A stretch of DNA of 64,000 nucleotides from positions 372,001 through 436,000 of the forward strand of contig NZ_JAEKJA010000001.1 of assembly GCF_016411865.1 (NCBI RefSeq), written 5' to 3'. A program made the translations under genes and the position numbers. Shown in pieces: positions 53,852-62,539 of this stretch (position 1 is the first letter of the stretch; each line of letters opens with the position of its first letter). The notes beneath the pieces are model-generated. The model was given only the letters and a program-made list of their open reading frames with translations, was not told the DNA's origin and searched no databases. Source of the stretch: Acuticoccus mangrovi (GTDB lineage: Bacteria; Pseudomonadota; Alphaproteobacteria; Rhizobiales; Amorphaceae).

Positions 53852-55554
53852 ACCGTCGCCTCCAGATGCTCGTGCGGGAAGGGCGCCTCCTGGAAGAGCG
53901 CGATGCGCACCCAGCGGTCGGAGCGCGGATCGAAGCGCGTCGCCCCGAAGAAGGCGAGCTTGGCGCGCAACAGGTCGATGGGCATCATGGTCGAGCTCAG
54001 GAGGTTGTCGTGGACCTCGGCGTAGGGATGGCGGGCGCCGATCTGTACCCGCCGCACCACGTGGCGATGCCCCGGCTCGGCCATCAGGAAAGTGGCGAGC
54101 GGCTCCTCTGCCGGCCGTTTGGCGAGCGCGGCGGCGAGCGCGGCGACGTCGCGGCCGACGCCGAGCGGATCCTCGCGCTCCGCCCCGTCCTCCTCGTGGC
54201 GCTCGCCGAGGCGCGGCTCCAGCTTTTCTTCCGACACGTACCAGAAGCGGGCCGACTCCTCGCGGCTCGCATAGTCCGGCGCCAGCGCCCAGCGATAGGG
54301 GCCGGCGAGGAGATCGCGCAGCGCGCCGACGGTCATCGCCCCATCGATGCGGAAGTGGGCGCCCTCGTCGGCGTCCATCGTCTCGCAGAGCGCGTCGACG
54401 ACGTCGCCGTGAGGTTCCAGGAGAAGGGCGAGCAGCGCCTCCTGCCCCTCCAGCGACAGCGTCGCCTCGCCCCACCGCCACAACGCGTCCCACGGCGAGG
54501 GGGCGCAGAGATGGGCGTCGGCGCTCGCTTCGACGAGGGCGAGGTCGTGGCGCAGGTCGGCGAGCTTTTCGATCTGCAGCGGGTGATCGGAGCGCCAGGC
54601 GGCGGCGTTCGCGCGGGCGGCGGCGAGGGCGTCGGCGAAGGCTGCGCGCGCTCGCGGCGTCGCGTCCGGCAGCGCGCGCACGGCGGCGAGGGCCTTCTCG
54701 CGCGCCATCACCCAGTTGTTGAGGAGGACGGGATGGTTGACGAGGAAGGGCGCCATCCCGAGCCCGGTCGAGTTGCCGACGCCGAACCGGCGGCGCATTG
54801 CCGGGTCGAGCGGCACCGCCCGATCGCCGCCGCGCACCGCCGCGAGGTGCTCCACGAGGTCGACGGTGAAGGCCCGGATCAGCCACACCGTCAGCATCTC
54901 GGCCTGGAAGGGGCCCTTGAGCTCGGCCCGGTCGGCGATGAGGGCGCGGTCGGCGGCGCCGAACTTGCCGGAGCCGTAGACCGCGGTGGTGCGCATCAGG
55001 TAGCCGACCGGAGCGACTTCGGCGGGATCGGGCTGACGACCGGCCGCAAGGCTCTCCACCACGTGCTCGAAGAGGCGCACGGAGCGGTTGGCGCGGGCGA
55101 GCGTCAATTCTCGCGGGCTGATCCTGCCGGCCTCCTGCAACGGGACGTTCGCCTCGAGGCGGTCGAGGTCCTCGGCGCTCGGAACCCCGTCGTGCAGGGC
55201 GAAGGTGGCGTCCCAGCGCGTCGCGATCACGCGGTCGGAGCGCAGATGGTCCGGCAGGTCGTGGGCGAAGGCGACCAGCGAATAGGTCCGCTCCGGCCCG
55301 CGGACGGTGTAGACGGCGCGGCCGACGCCCCTGTCGTCGAGCTGAAAGAGCGGGCGGTCGAAGGTCCATCCCTCCCGCTGCAGCCGACGCAGCATCGCAT
55401 AGAGGAAGGAGAGGCGGGTCGGATGGGACGAGCCGAGGCGCGCGAGACGCATGACGCACTCGGGATCGCGGAGGGCGACGGGGGCGGAGGCGGACATAGC
55501 GATGGCCGGCGGAGCGACGGGCGTGGTGGTGGGAGACGCGGGCTCAATCGTCAT
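53848..55554 (-). CDS. Unknown 568-residue cytoplasmic protein
   Basis: Start taken as ATG 55554, overlapping the upstream gene by 11 bases; ATG 55497 is an alternative. I do not recognise a family. It is helical, rich in Arg, Glu and Leu, with no signal or membrane segment, and with recurring aromatic-acidic stretches ('LVNHPVLLNNWVMAREKALA', 'GRHEEDGAEREDPLGVGRD'). Position between a dipeptidase-like gene and DUF3726, with overlaps on both sides, makes it part of the pathway and probably a partner of DUF3726. Confidence 0.7.
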   Translation of the reverse strand: MTIEPASPTTTPVAPPAIAMSASAPVALRDPECVMRLARLGSSHPTRLSFLYAMLRRLQREGWTFDRPLFQLDDRGVGRAVYTVRGPERTYSLVAFAHDLPDHLRSDRVIATRWDATFALHDGVPSAEDLDRLEANVPLQEAGRISPRELTLARANRSVRLFEHVVESLAAGRQPDPAEVAPVGYLMRTTAVYGSGKFGAADRALIADRAELKGPFQAEMLTVWLIRAFTVDLVEHLAAVRGGDRAVPLDPAMRRRFGVGNSTGLGMAPFLVNHPVLLNNWVMAREKALAAVRALPDATPRARAAFADALAAARANAAAWRSDHPLQIEKLADLRHDLALVEASADAHLCAPSPWDALWRWGEATLSLEGQEALLALLLEPHGDVVDALCETMDADEGAHFRIDGAMTVGALRDLLAGPYRWALAPDYASREESARFWYVSEEKLEPRLGERHEEDGAEREDPLGVGRDVAALAAALAKRPAEEPLATFLMAEPGHRHVVRRVQIGARHPYAEVHDNLLSSTMMPIDLLRAKLAFFGATRFDPRSDRWVRIALFQEAPFPHEHLEATV

Positions 55555-56545
55555 AAGCGCGGGGCGGACCTTCCGGCATGGGGCCGAAGCTGAGATCGAA
55601 GAAGCGTAGCCAGTTCTCGCCCATGATCTTGGCAACATCTTGGGCGTCGAAGCCCACTGCGGCGAGACCGCTTGAGATATTAGCGAAATCCCGATTGTCG
55701 TGGAAGAAGTGAGGCATCGGCGGAAAACCGGGCGCGTTCGGCGAGCCTTCGCCGTAGTCGACCGCCTTGGTCCACCGGCCGACCCGCATCCATTCCACCA
55801 CGCTGTCGGGCTGACCCTGGCAGAGGTCCGAGCCGATGCCGATATTGTCGACCGACATCAGCTCGGCGGTGCGGGCGACCATCGTGCAGAAGCTCTCCAG
55901 AGTGCAGCCGGACTTGCCCTCGAGGTGATGGGGGTAGAGCGAGAAACCCAGCATGCCCCCGGTCTCGGCGAGGGCGGTGAGCACGGTGTCGGACTTGTTG
56001 CGCAGCGCGGGATGCCAGCTCGCGGGATTGGCGTGGGTGATCGCGATGGGGCGGGCGGAATATTCGATCGCCTCCAGCGTCGAGCGCTCGGCGGAGTGGC
56101 TCATGTCGATCACCATGCCCACCCGGTTCATCTCGGCGATCACCTGCCGGCCCATGCGGGTGATGCCGGGATCCTCGGCCTCGTAGCAGCCGGTCGCGAG
56201 CAGCGACTGGTTGTTGTAGCTGAGCTGCATGAAGCGGGCGCCGAGCGTGTGGCTCACCTCCACGAGGCCGATATCGTCCTCGATCGGCGAGGGGTTCTGG
56301 AAGCCGAAGATGATGGCGGTGCGGCCGGTCTGCTTGGCGCGGCGCACGTCGGCCCCGCAGCGGGCCTGCATGATGAGATGCGGATAGCGCTCGAACCAGC
56401 GGTTCCAGCGCTCGATGTTGGCGACCGTCTCGCGGAAGGTCTCGTGGTAGGCGATCGTGACGTGGACGGCGTCGACGCCGCCCTCACGCATCTGTTGGAA
56501 GATCGCATCCGACCAGTTCGCGTACTGGAGACCGTCGATAATCAT
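55544..56545 (-). CDS. M19 (renal dipeptidase)-like amidohydrolase with altered metal site
   Basis: 333 residues. The TIM-barrel M19 family is recognisable from 'VIDMSHSAERSTLEAIEYSA', 'PIAITHANPASWHP' and 'IGIGSDLCQGQPDS', so two metal-site His residues and the active-site Asp are present. The usual N-terminal His-x-Asp (DGHND) reads 'DGLQYANW', and the bridging Glu region reads 'GFQNPSPIEDDIG' with Gln. So two of the usual ligand positions are changed, suggesting a different metal load or reaction. Such variants occur in TRAP clusters. It lies 77 bases after the methyltransferase gene. Confidence 0.78.
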   Translation of the reverse strand: MIIDGLQYANWSDAIFQQMREGGVDAVHVTIAYHETFRETVANIERWNRWFERYPHLIMQARCGADVRRAKQTGRTAIIFGFQNPSPIEDDIGLVEVSHTLGARFMQLSYNNQSLLATGCYEAEDPGITRMGRQVIAEMNRVGMVIDMSHSAERSTLEAIEYSARPIAITHANPASWHPALRNKSDTVLTALAETGGMLGFSLYPHHLEGKSGCTLESFCTMVARTAELMSVDNIGIGSDLCQGQPDSVVEWMRVGRWTKAVDYGEGSPNAPGFPPMPHFFHDNRDFANISSGLAAVGFDAQDVAKIMGENWLRFFDLSFGPMPEGPPRAYDD

Positions 56546-56622
56546 CGGCCTCTTCGCTCGAATTGCTCGGTTCGGTTCATGGTCGCCCGGCCGTCGTCAT
56601 CGTCGTGTCCGCGACCACGATA

Positions 56623-57747
56623 TCAGGCTACTTTCTCCATCACCACGACGATGTGAACGTAGTCCATCGCGTGGCCGGCGGGAGCCTCGGCCACGAGGTC
56701 CTCGTAGCTCTGGAAAAACTCGTCGACGAGCGCGGCGGCCTCGGCCGGATCGCGGTCGGAGAGGGCGGAGGAGAACACCGTTTCCGACCACGAGCGCATG
56801 GTGGGAATGAGCGTCTTGGCGAAGGTGCGCGGGTCCATCGCGCCGTTCGCCTCGGCGAAGTGCTGCTCGTAGGGGCAGCGGGTGTAGGTGGAGAAGCTGT
56901 CGACGAGGCGGAGGCCGGCCTTATGGACCGCCGACGTCTCGTCGAGGAGCGGGGCGGCGAACTCCGCCTGCGTGCGGTAATATTGGACGAACGTGGCGCG
57001 GTCGTACTCGTCCTTTGTGATCTTGCCGGCATCGCGCAGGCGCGCCCACAGCCGGTCGAAGATGTCGAACATGTGCTGGCCGCCGGTGTTGCCGAGATAG
57101 CGGCCCTCCTCGTCGATGCCGAAGTTGAGGCACACGAAGCGCCCGCCGGGCTTCAGCTCGCGCGCGCGGGCGAGGAGGATGCGCTCCCAGTCGGCCTTGG
57201 CCTGCGCGGCGAACTGGGCGTGCTCCGCCTCCCCGGCGCTCGCCGAATGGCAGTGGGTGGTGATCTCGCAGGGCTTTTCCGACAGGTAGTGCATCGCCGT
57301 CGCCGAGAAGCCGAAGTCGAGCGTTCCTTCGGGGAAGAGCTGGTAGTGGAAGCCGGTGCCGCAGCCGTAGACGAACACGCCCTCGAGGTTCTTCTGGTAG
57401 GCGATCGACGGGTCGCCGGCGAGCCCCTGCATGGAGCGGAAGAGCTGGGAGAAGTCGTTGGAGGCGAGGTCGGTGTAGGTGATGGCGATCTGCCGCTTGT
57501 CGCCGCTGGCGCGCAGATAGGAGAAGGCGTTCGACCACATCTCCTGGCTGGTCCCGCCGTCGGCGCAGCCGAAATCGGCGACGCGCAGCACGCCTTCGCT
57601 CTTCGGATCGACCTTGAGGCCTTCCTTCACGAGCGGCAGGGCGTTGTTGATGACGAGCTTCGCACCCTGGGTGCGCTCGGTGTAGTAGCCTCCCCCCCGC
57701 ATCGACAGAACACCCTGCATGTTGAGGTTCCGGGGGGCGGCGGTCAT
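56623..57747 (-). CDS. SABATH-type carboxyl methyltransferase
   Basis: 374 residues. SAM-dependent methyltransferase of the SABATH family (salicylate/jasmonate/benzoate carboxyl methyltransferases in plants). Seen: the N-terminal 'VLSMRGGGYYTERTQGAKLV' (family MxGGxGxxSY), SAM motif I 'VADFGCADGGTSQEM', 'GFSATAMHYLSEKPC' (family SS-SLHWLS) and the C-terminal 'YTRCPYEQHFAEANG'. Length equals the plant enzymes. It would methylate a small carboxylate to an ester, or demand a carboxylate acceptor. Uncommon in bacterial catabolic operons. Confidence 0.78.
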   Translation of the reverse strand: MTAAPRNLNMQGVLSMRGGGYYTERTQGAKLVINNALPLVKEGLKVDPKSEGVLRVADFGCADGGTSQEMWSNAFSYLRASGDKRQIAITYTDLASNDFSQLFRSMQGLAGDPSIAYQKNLEGVFVYGCGTGFHYQLFPEGTLDFGFSATAMHYLSEKPCEITTHCHSASAGEAEHAQFAAQAKADWERILLARARELKPGGRFVCLNFGIDEEGRYLGNTGGQHMFDIFDRLWARLRDAGKITKDEYDRATFVQYYRTQAEFAAPLLDETSAVHKAGLRLVDSFSTYTRCPYEQHFAEANGAMDPRTFAKTLIPTMRSWSETVFSSALSDRDPAEAAALVDEFFQSYEDLVAEAPAGHAMDYVHIVVVMEKVA

Positions 57748-57829
57748 GGCATCGGTCCTTGTTGGTCGTCTGGCAGGGCGGCGCGGGGCCGGGAGGATGG
57801 CGGGGACCCGAGGCCCCCGCCGGGATCCG

Positions 57830-58918
57830 CTAGAGCATCGGGCGGACGTTGATGTAGGAGGCCTCGGAGATCACCGTGTACGGGCGCACCATCTTGGAGA
57901 AGGTCATGATGGAATCATACACCTTCTGCGCCAACGGGTCCTGCGTCGCGACGTTCTCGACGACACCCTTCGCGGCTTCGGCGAGCGCGCTCAGCGTCTC
58001 GTCGGAGAGGGTGCGGACCTCGACGCCTTCGGTCGCCTTGATCTGCACGAGCGCCTGGGCGTTCTTGGCCACGAACTCGTTGAGCATGATCTGGTTCGCC
58101 ATCCAGTTGGCGCCCCGGATGATCTCCTTGAGATCGTCGTCCAGAGAGTCCCACTTCGCCATGTTGACGAAGCAGTCGATCAGGCCGCAGGGCTCCATCC
58201 AGCCCGGCCAGTAGTAGTACTTCGCCACCTTGTGGAGGCCGAAGGCCATGTCGTTCATCGGGCCGACGAAGTCGGCACCGTCGATGGCGCCGGACTGGAG
58301 CGCCTGCGGCACCTCGCCGAGCGGCATCTGCACCGGGGTGGCGCCGACCTCGCTGAGCACCTTCGCGGCGAGACCGCCGGAGCGCACCTTGAGGCCCTGA
58401 TAGTCGGCGATCGAGTTGAGCTCCTTGTTGAACCAGCCCGACCCCTGCACCGAGGTGTTGCCCGAGGGGAAGAACTTCACGCCGAGCTGGGAATAGAGCT
58501 CGTCGGCGAGCTCCAGTCCGCCGCCGTAGGACAGCCACGCGTTCTGCTCCTGCGTGGTCATGCCGAACGGCATCGGGGTGAAGAACTGCATCGCCGGGTG
58601 CTTGCCCGCCCAGTAGGCCGGGTAGCCGTGGCCCATGTCGAGGGTGCCGTCGGCCACCGCGTCGAGCACCTGGAAGGGCGGGACGATCTCGCCGGCCGCG
58701 TAGAGGCGGACCGAGAGGCGACCGCCGGAGGCCTTGGTGATGTGATCGGCGACGATCTGCGCGCCGGTCGAAAGCAGCGGCGAGTTCTTTGCCCAGGTCA
58801 TCTGCATGCGCCACTGCATGGCGCCCTGCGCGATGGCGGGGGCGGCGAGGCCGGTCGAGGCCGCGGCCCCGGCCACGACGCCAGCGCCGGATCGTTTAAT
58901 GAACTGTCTGCGGTCCAT
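57830..58918 (-). CDS. TRAP transporter substrate-binding protein (DctP/TakP-like)
   Basis: 362 residues. A Tat-like signal 'MDRRQFIKRSGAGVVAGAAA' ends 'APAIAQ'. The mature protein resembles TakP of Rhodobacter sphaeroides: 'FVGPMNDMAFGLHKVAKYYY' and 'YWPGWMEPCGLIDCF' match its ligand and dimer regions, and the Arg of 'GLKVRSGG' would hold a carboxylate. Predicted ligands are 2-oxo or 2-hydroxy acids, fitting the Ldh_2 dehydrogenase of the same operon. Confidence 0.87.
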   Translation of the reverse strand: MDRRQFIKRSGAGVVAGAAASTGLAAPAIAQGAMQWRMQMTWAKNSPLLSTGAQIVADHITKASGGRLSVRLYAAGEIVPPFQVLDAVADGTLDMGHGYPAYWAGKHPAMQFFTPMPFGMTTQEQNAWLSYGGGLELADELYSQLGVKFFPSGNTSVQGSGWFNKELNSIADYQGLKVRSGGLAAKVLSEVGATPVQMPLGEVPQALQSGAIDGADFVGPMNDMAFGLHKVAKYYYWPGWMEPCGLIDCFVNMAKWDSLDDDLKEIIRGANWMANQIMLNEFVAKNAQALVQIKATEGVEVRTLSDETLSALAEAAKGVVENVATQDPLAQKVYDSIMTFSKMVRPYTVISEASYINVRPML

Positions 58919-59003
58919 GATCTTCGCTCTCTCCTTTCCGTCATTTTCGGCCCGGACTGTCCGGTGGCCGGTGTTTGCGACGCGCCGGGGCGCGCCGCGG
59001 ATG

Positions 59004-60395
59004 TCAAAGTCCGAGCGCCGTCGGCAGCCAGCTGACGAGGCCCGGGAAGATCCACAGGATGCCGACGCCGGCGAGCTGGATCAGCACGAACGGGGTGACG
59101 CCCTTGTAGATGTCGTTGAGAGCCAGCGTGCCCTTGGCGCCGCCCTGCAGGTAGAAGATGCCGAACCCGAAGGGCGGCGTCAGGTAGCTCGTCTGCAGCA
59201 CCATCGCGACCGCGACGCCGAACCACAGCGGGTCGACGCCTTGCACGATGAGCGCGGGTGCAAAGATCGGGATCACGATGAAGATGATCTCGAAGGTGTC
59301 GATCATGAAGCCGAGCAGGAAGATGAGGCCGAGCACGAAGAGCGTCGCCCCGAAGGCGTCGCCGGGGATCGTGCTGAGCAGCGTCGTCACGAGCTCCTCG
59401 CCCCCGAGGCCGCGGAACACGAGCGAGAACACCGTCGCGCCGACCAGGATGGCGTAGATCATGAGCGAGATCGACATCGCCGAGCGCGAGGCCTCACCGA
59501 GCTTGCGCAATCCGAAGCCGCCCTTGAGGAAGGCGAGGATCATCGCGCCCACGCCGCCGAGGGCGGCCGATTCGGTCGCCGTCGCGAGGCCGGACAGGAT
59601 CGAGCCGAGCACCACCAGGATGAGGGCGAGCGGCGGCAGCATCGCTCTCAGGATCTTGGTGATGAGCTTGCGATCGTCGTCCGCGGGCTGGTCGACCGGG
59701 GGGCAGCTCTTGGGGCTGATGAAGGCGGTCACGAGGATCGCGATGACATAGAAGGCGACGAGCACGAAGCCCGGGATGAGGGCGCCGGCGAAGAGGTCGG
59801 TCACCGTCATCGGGTCGTAGAAGAAGTTGCCGAGCTGCAGCTGGGCCTGGGTGTTGGCGTTCTGCAGCGTGGTGCCGAGCAAGATCAGCACCGTCGAGGG
59901 CGGGATGAGCTGGGCGAGGGTGCCCGAGGCGCAGATCACGCCGCAGGACAGGGCGGTGTTGTATTGCGCCCGCTGCATCGCCGGCAGGCTGATCAGCGCC
60001 ATCGTGACGATCGTCGCCCCGACGATGCCGGTGGAGGCGGCGAGGAGCGCCCCGACGATCACCACGGCGATGCCGAGGCCGCCCCGCAGCGAGCCGAAGA
60101 GCTGGCCCATCGTCAACAGGAGCTCCTCGGCGATGCGCGATCGCTCGAGCACGGTGCCCATGAACACGAAGAGCGGCACCGCGACGAGCGTCTGGTTGAG
60201 CACGATGTCGAGGATGCGCGAGGGGAAGGAGCCGAGGAGCACCATGTCGAAGAGGCCGGTGAAGCTCGCCGCGAAGGCGGTGAGGATCGCCGCGCCGCCG
60301 AGGGCGAAGGCCACCGGAAAGCCCGACAGGAGGGCGAGGATCGCCGACCCGAAGAGAACGGATACGAAGACGATCTCGAGCGTTTCGGTGCTCAT
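59004..60395 (-). CDS. dctM: TRAP transporter large permease (DctM)
   Basis: 463 residues from ATG 60395, whose ATGA overlaps the dctQ stop. About 12 helices of the DctM/DASS-like fold: 'FPVAFALGGAAILTAF', 'STGIVGATIVTMALISLPAM', 'ASGTLAQLIPPSTVLILLG' and 'YLTPPFGFGIFYLQG' are family landmarks. Drives sodium-coupled uptake with DctQ and DctP. Confidence 0.92.
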   Translation of the reverse strand: MSTETLEIVFVSVLFGSAILALLSGFPVAFALGGAAILTAFAASFTGLFDMVLLGSFPSRILDIVLNQTLVAVPLFVFMGTVLERSRIAEELLLTMGQLFGSLRGGLGIAVVIVGALLAASTGIVGATIVTMALISLPAMQRAQYNTALSCGVICASGTLAQLIPPSTVLILLGTTLQNANTQAQLQLGNFFYDPMTVTDLFAGALIPGFVLVAFYVIAILVTAFISPKSCPPVDQPADDDRKLITKILRAMLPPLALILVVLGSILSGLATATESAALGGVGAMILAFLKGGFGLRKLGEASRSAMSISLMIYAILVGATVFSLVFRGLGGEELVTTLLSTIPGDAFGATLFVLGLIFLLGFMIDTFEIIFIVIPIFAPALIVQGVDPLWFGVAVAMVLQTSYLTPPFGFGIFYLQGGAKGTLALNDIYKGVTPFVLIQLAGVGILWIFPGLVSWLPTALGL

Positions 60396-61030
60396 AGCGG
60401 GCGGTCCGCCGGTTCGGTCTCGACCTCGGGACGCGGCTCGGCCGTCCCGCGCAGGACGGCGAGGCTGCGCACCACCGTGACGATGCCCTGGAGGGCGAGA
60501 AGCACGCAGAAGACGATGATGCCGGTCTTGATGAGATAGAGGAAGGGCAGGCCGTCGATGGAGGCCGAGCCTTCCATGAGGCGCCAGGAGCGCACGACGC
60601 CGGGCCAGGCCGCATGGGCGACGATGACCGTGAACGGCCACAGGAAGATCACCGTGCCGAAGAGGTTCACCACGGCTTTGGCCTTCGGCCCCATGCGGCG
60701 GTAGAGGAGGTCGACGCGGACGTGGCCCTCGGTCGCCAGCACCGAGGCGGTGCCGAGCAGGATCACGCCGGCGTTGAGCCAGACGAAGCTCTCGGAGAGC
60801 CAGGGGCGACCCAGCGAGAAAGCATAGCGCAGGATCGCGACAGCCGCGCCGAGAACGACGATGACGGGCAGGCACCACTTGAGGATTTCTCCCAAGAGGA
60901 TGTTCCCGCGGTCGATGAGGTTCGTCACACGATACAAGTTGATGGGCTCTATCGGCAGTTGTTGTCGGGGTGTCGGTGGCGGCCCCGCACCGCGGCGAAG
61001 CGGCGCGCGTGGCCTGTGGTGGGCGGACAT
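60392..61030 (-). CDS. dctQ: TRAP transporter small permease (DctQ)
   Basis: 212 residues from ATG 61030 (AGGG 7 bases upstream); a GTG at 60928 would trim a 34-residue Pro/Arg-rich N-terminus. Four helices with the DctQ signature 'SFVWLNAGVILLGTASVLA' and 'VRVDLLYRRMGPKAKAVV'. First gene of the minus-strand operon, so the promoter lies in 61031-61426. Confidence 0.87.
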   Translation of the reverse strand: MSAHHRPRAPLRRGAGPPPTPRQQLPIEPINLYRVTNLIDRGNILLGEILKWCLPVIVVLGAAVAILRYAFSLGRPWLSESFVWLNAGVILLGTASVLATEGHVRVDLLYRRMGPKAKAVVNLFGTVIFLWPFTVIVAHAAWPGVVRSWRLMEGSASIDGLPFLYLIKTGIIVFCVLLALQGIVTVVRSLAVLRGTAEPRPEVETEPADRPL

Positions 61031-61426
61031 GACCGGACCCTGTGGGCCGATGGAAGCGCGCCGGCCACGGCCGGCGGATTCAACCGCATGTGGGTACGGC
61101 CTTCCATCGTGCTCGAGCCCGGATCTGCGCGATCATCACGGCGTCATCGCCCGTCACATCACGGGCGGCATGCGATCATACGGAACACCCACCCGCAACG
61201 CCAAATATCGGGCGAGCGTGCCTCGAATTGCATCTCTTGGTTCATATTGTAGACAGCTCCACGTTCATCGTGTGGGACCGTGCCCGCCGGCGATCTCGAT
61301 TTGCGTCATCTGCAAGCAAGTTGCGCGCCCACCCGCCGAGTGGTCAAGCGATCCGAGATCGGATTGGAAGTGTTCGAGGAGCGACTTGCGTCTCGCGCAT
61401 CCGAGACGTTGCGGTGCGCGGGACGC
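61031..61426. other. 396-base gap holding the TRAP operon promoter
   Basis: No gene is supportable. GTGCTC-GAGCCC at 61109-61120 repeats the half-site found in the LysR/SDR intergenic region. ATTGTAGACAG at 61246-61256 faintly resembles a GntR-type half site. The region must contain the dctQ promoter, reading on the minus strand. Confidence 0.4.
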
Positions 61427-62356
61427 CTAAGCGCCGGGCGCGAGGACCGGTTCGTACGTCGAGAGGCTTCGGGTGATCTGGTCGGCGAAGCGCTGCGCCG
61501 CGATCGGCAGGGTGCGCCCCCGCAGCTGGCGAAAGTAGATGTTGCCGGCGTCGATGTCGCGCGAATCGACGGGGACCGTCACGATCGGCGAGCCCGCGAT
61601 GACCGGCGCGCCGATCGGAATCTGAAACGTTAGGTAGTTGTTGCTCGCGACCATCGCCTTCAGGAACTCGAACGAGTTGCACTCGATCTTCGGCATGATC
61701 TGCCGGCCGCTCGCCGCGAGGGCGCGGTTCAGGAGGACGCGCCCACCGAACCGCGGATTGGGTAGGGCGAGGGGGTGGGCGAGGCATTCGTCGAGGCGCA
61801 GGGTCTTGCGATGGGCGAGGGGGTGCCCGGCCCCCATCACGGCGTAGATGCGCTGGGGCACCGTCACGACCACGTCGACGTCGGGCGGGTTGGAGACGTC
61901 GTAGACGAGGGCCATGTCGGCGGTGAAGTCGGCGAGACGGGCGCTGGCGGCGAGGTGGTCGAGCACCTCCACGTTGAAGGTGACGTCCGGGTAGAGCGCT
62001 TGATAGGCGACGATCTCGCTGGGCAGAAAGGACGACACCACGGCCTGGCTGCAGGCGATGCTGACGTGACCGCGGCGCATGCCCGAAAGCTCGGCGAGGG
62101 AGCCGCGCAGGCGCTCGACCTCGGCGAACTGCTGGCGGATGTGCTGCAGCACCACCTCACCCGCCGGATTGAGGCGCATGCCGTTGGGAAGACGCTCGAA
62201 TATCGGCTGACCGAGCTCCTCCTCGAGGAGCTGCAGCCGGCGCTGGACGGCCGACGGCGTGATGGACATCAGTTCACCGGCTTTGCGGACGGAGCCGGTG
62301 CGAGCGATCTCCTGAACAAGCCGCAGGGTCAGAAGGTGACGCAGGCGTTCGACCAT
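61427..62356 (-). CDS. LysR-family transcriptional regulator
   Basis: 309 residues. The N-terminal winged helix-turn-helix 'TGSVRKAGELMSITPSAVQR' is diagnostic. The C-terminal two-lobe effector domain follows. It lies between the TRAP operon (same strand, downstream) and the divergent SDR/amidohydrolase pair, with a palindrome in the divergent region. It probably activates one or both units in response to the pathway substrate. Confidence 0.9.
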   Translation of the reverse strand: MVERLRHLLTLRLVQEIARTGSVRKAGELMSITPSAVQRRLQLLEEELGQPIFERLPNGMRLNPAGEVVLQHIRQQFAEVERLRGSLAELSGMRRGHVSIACSQAVVSSFLPSEIVAYQALYPDVTFNVEVLDHLAASARLADFTADMALVYDVSNPPDVDVVVTVPQRIYAVMGAGHPLAHRKTLRLDECLAHPLALPNPRFGGRVLLNRALAASGRQIMPKIECNSFEFLKAMVASNNYLTFQIPIGAPVIAGSPIVTVPVDSRDIDAGNIYFRQLRGRTLPIAAQRFADQITRSLSTYEPVLAPGA

Positions 62357-62370
62357 GTCCGATGTCCCCA

Positions 62371-62391
62371 GTGCTCTATTTTTTCGAGCAC
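62371..62391. promoter_or_regulatory. LysR-type binding palindrome
   Basis: GTGCTC (62371-62376) and GAGCAC (62386-62391) form a perfect inverted repeat with a 9-base T-rich spacer. A third GAGCAC follows at 62405-62410. It lies 15 bases from the LysR start, the classic place for a LysR recognition and activation site. Confidence 0.6.
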
Positions 62392-62539
62392 CCTACCGCA
62401 AAATGAGCACAAGACAGCTGCGACACACCGGTCCATTTCCGAGGGTGCGGTTTGCTGCAACCGCCGTGCGAAGACGAAGAAGAGGGCCGGCCGCGCCGCG
62501 ATGACTTGCGGCGCCGGGGGCGTGGACACGAGGGTAGCG

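Noticed and set aside
61246-61256. ATTGTAGACAG as a GntR operator for the TRAP operon
   Set aside because: Only one half resembles a GntR site, the symmetry is poor and no GntR gene is nearby; kept only as a note in the gap entry.
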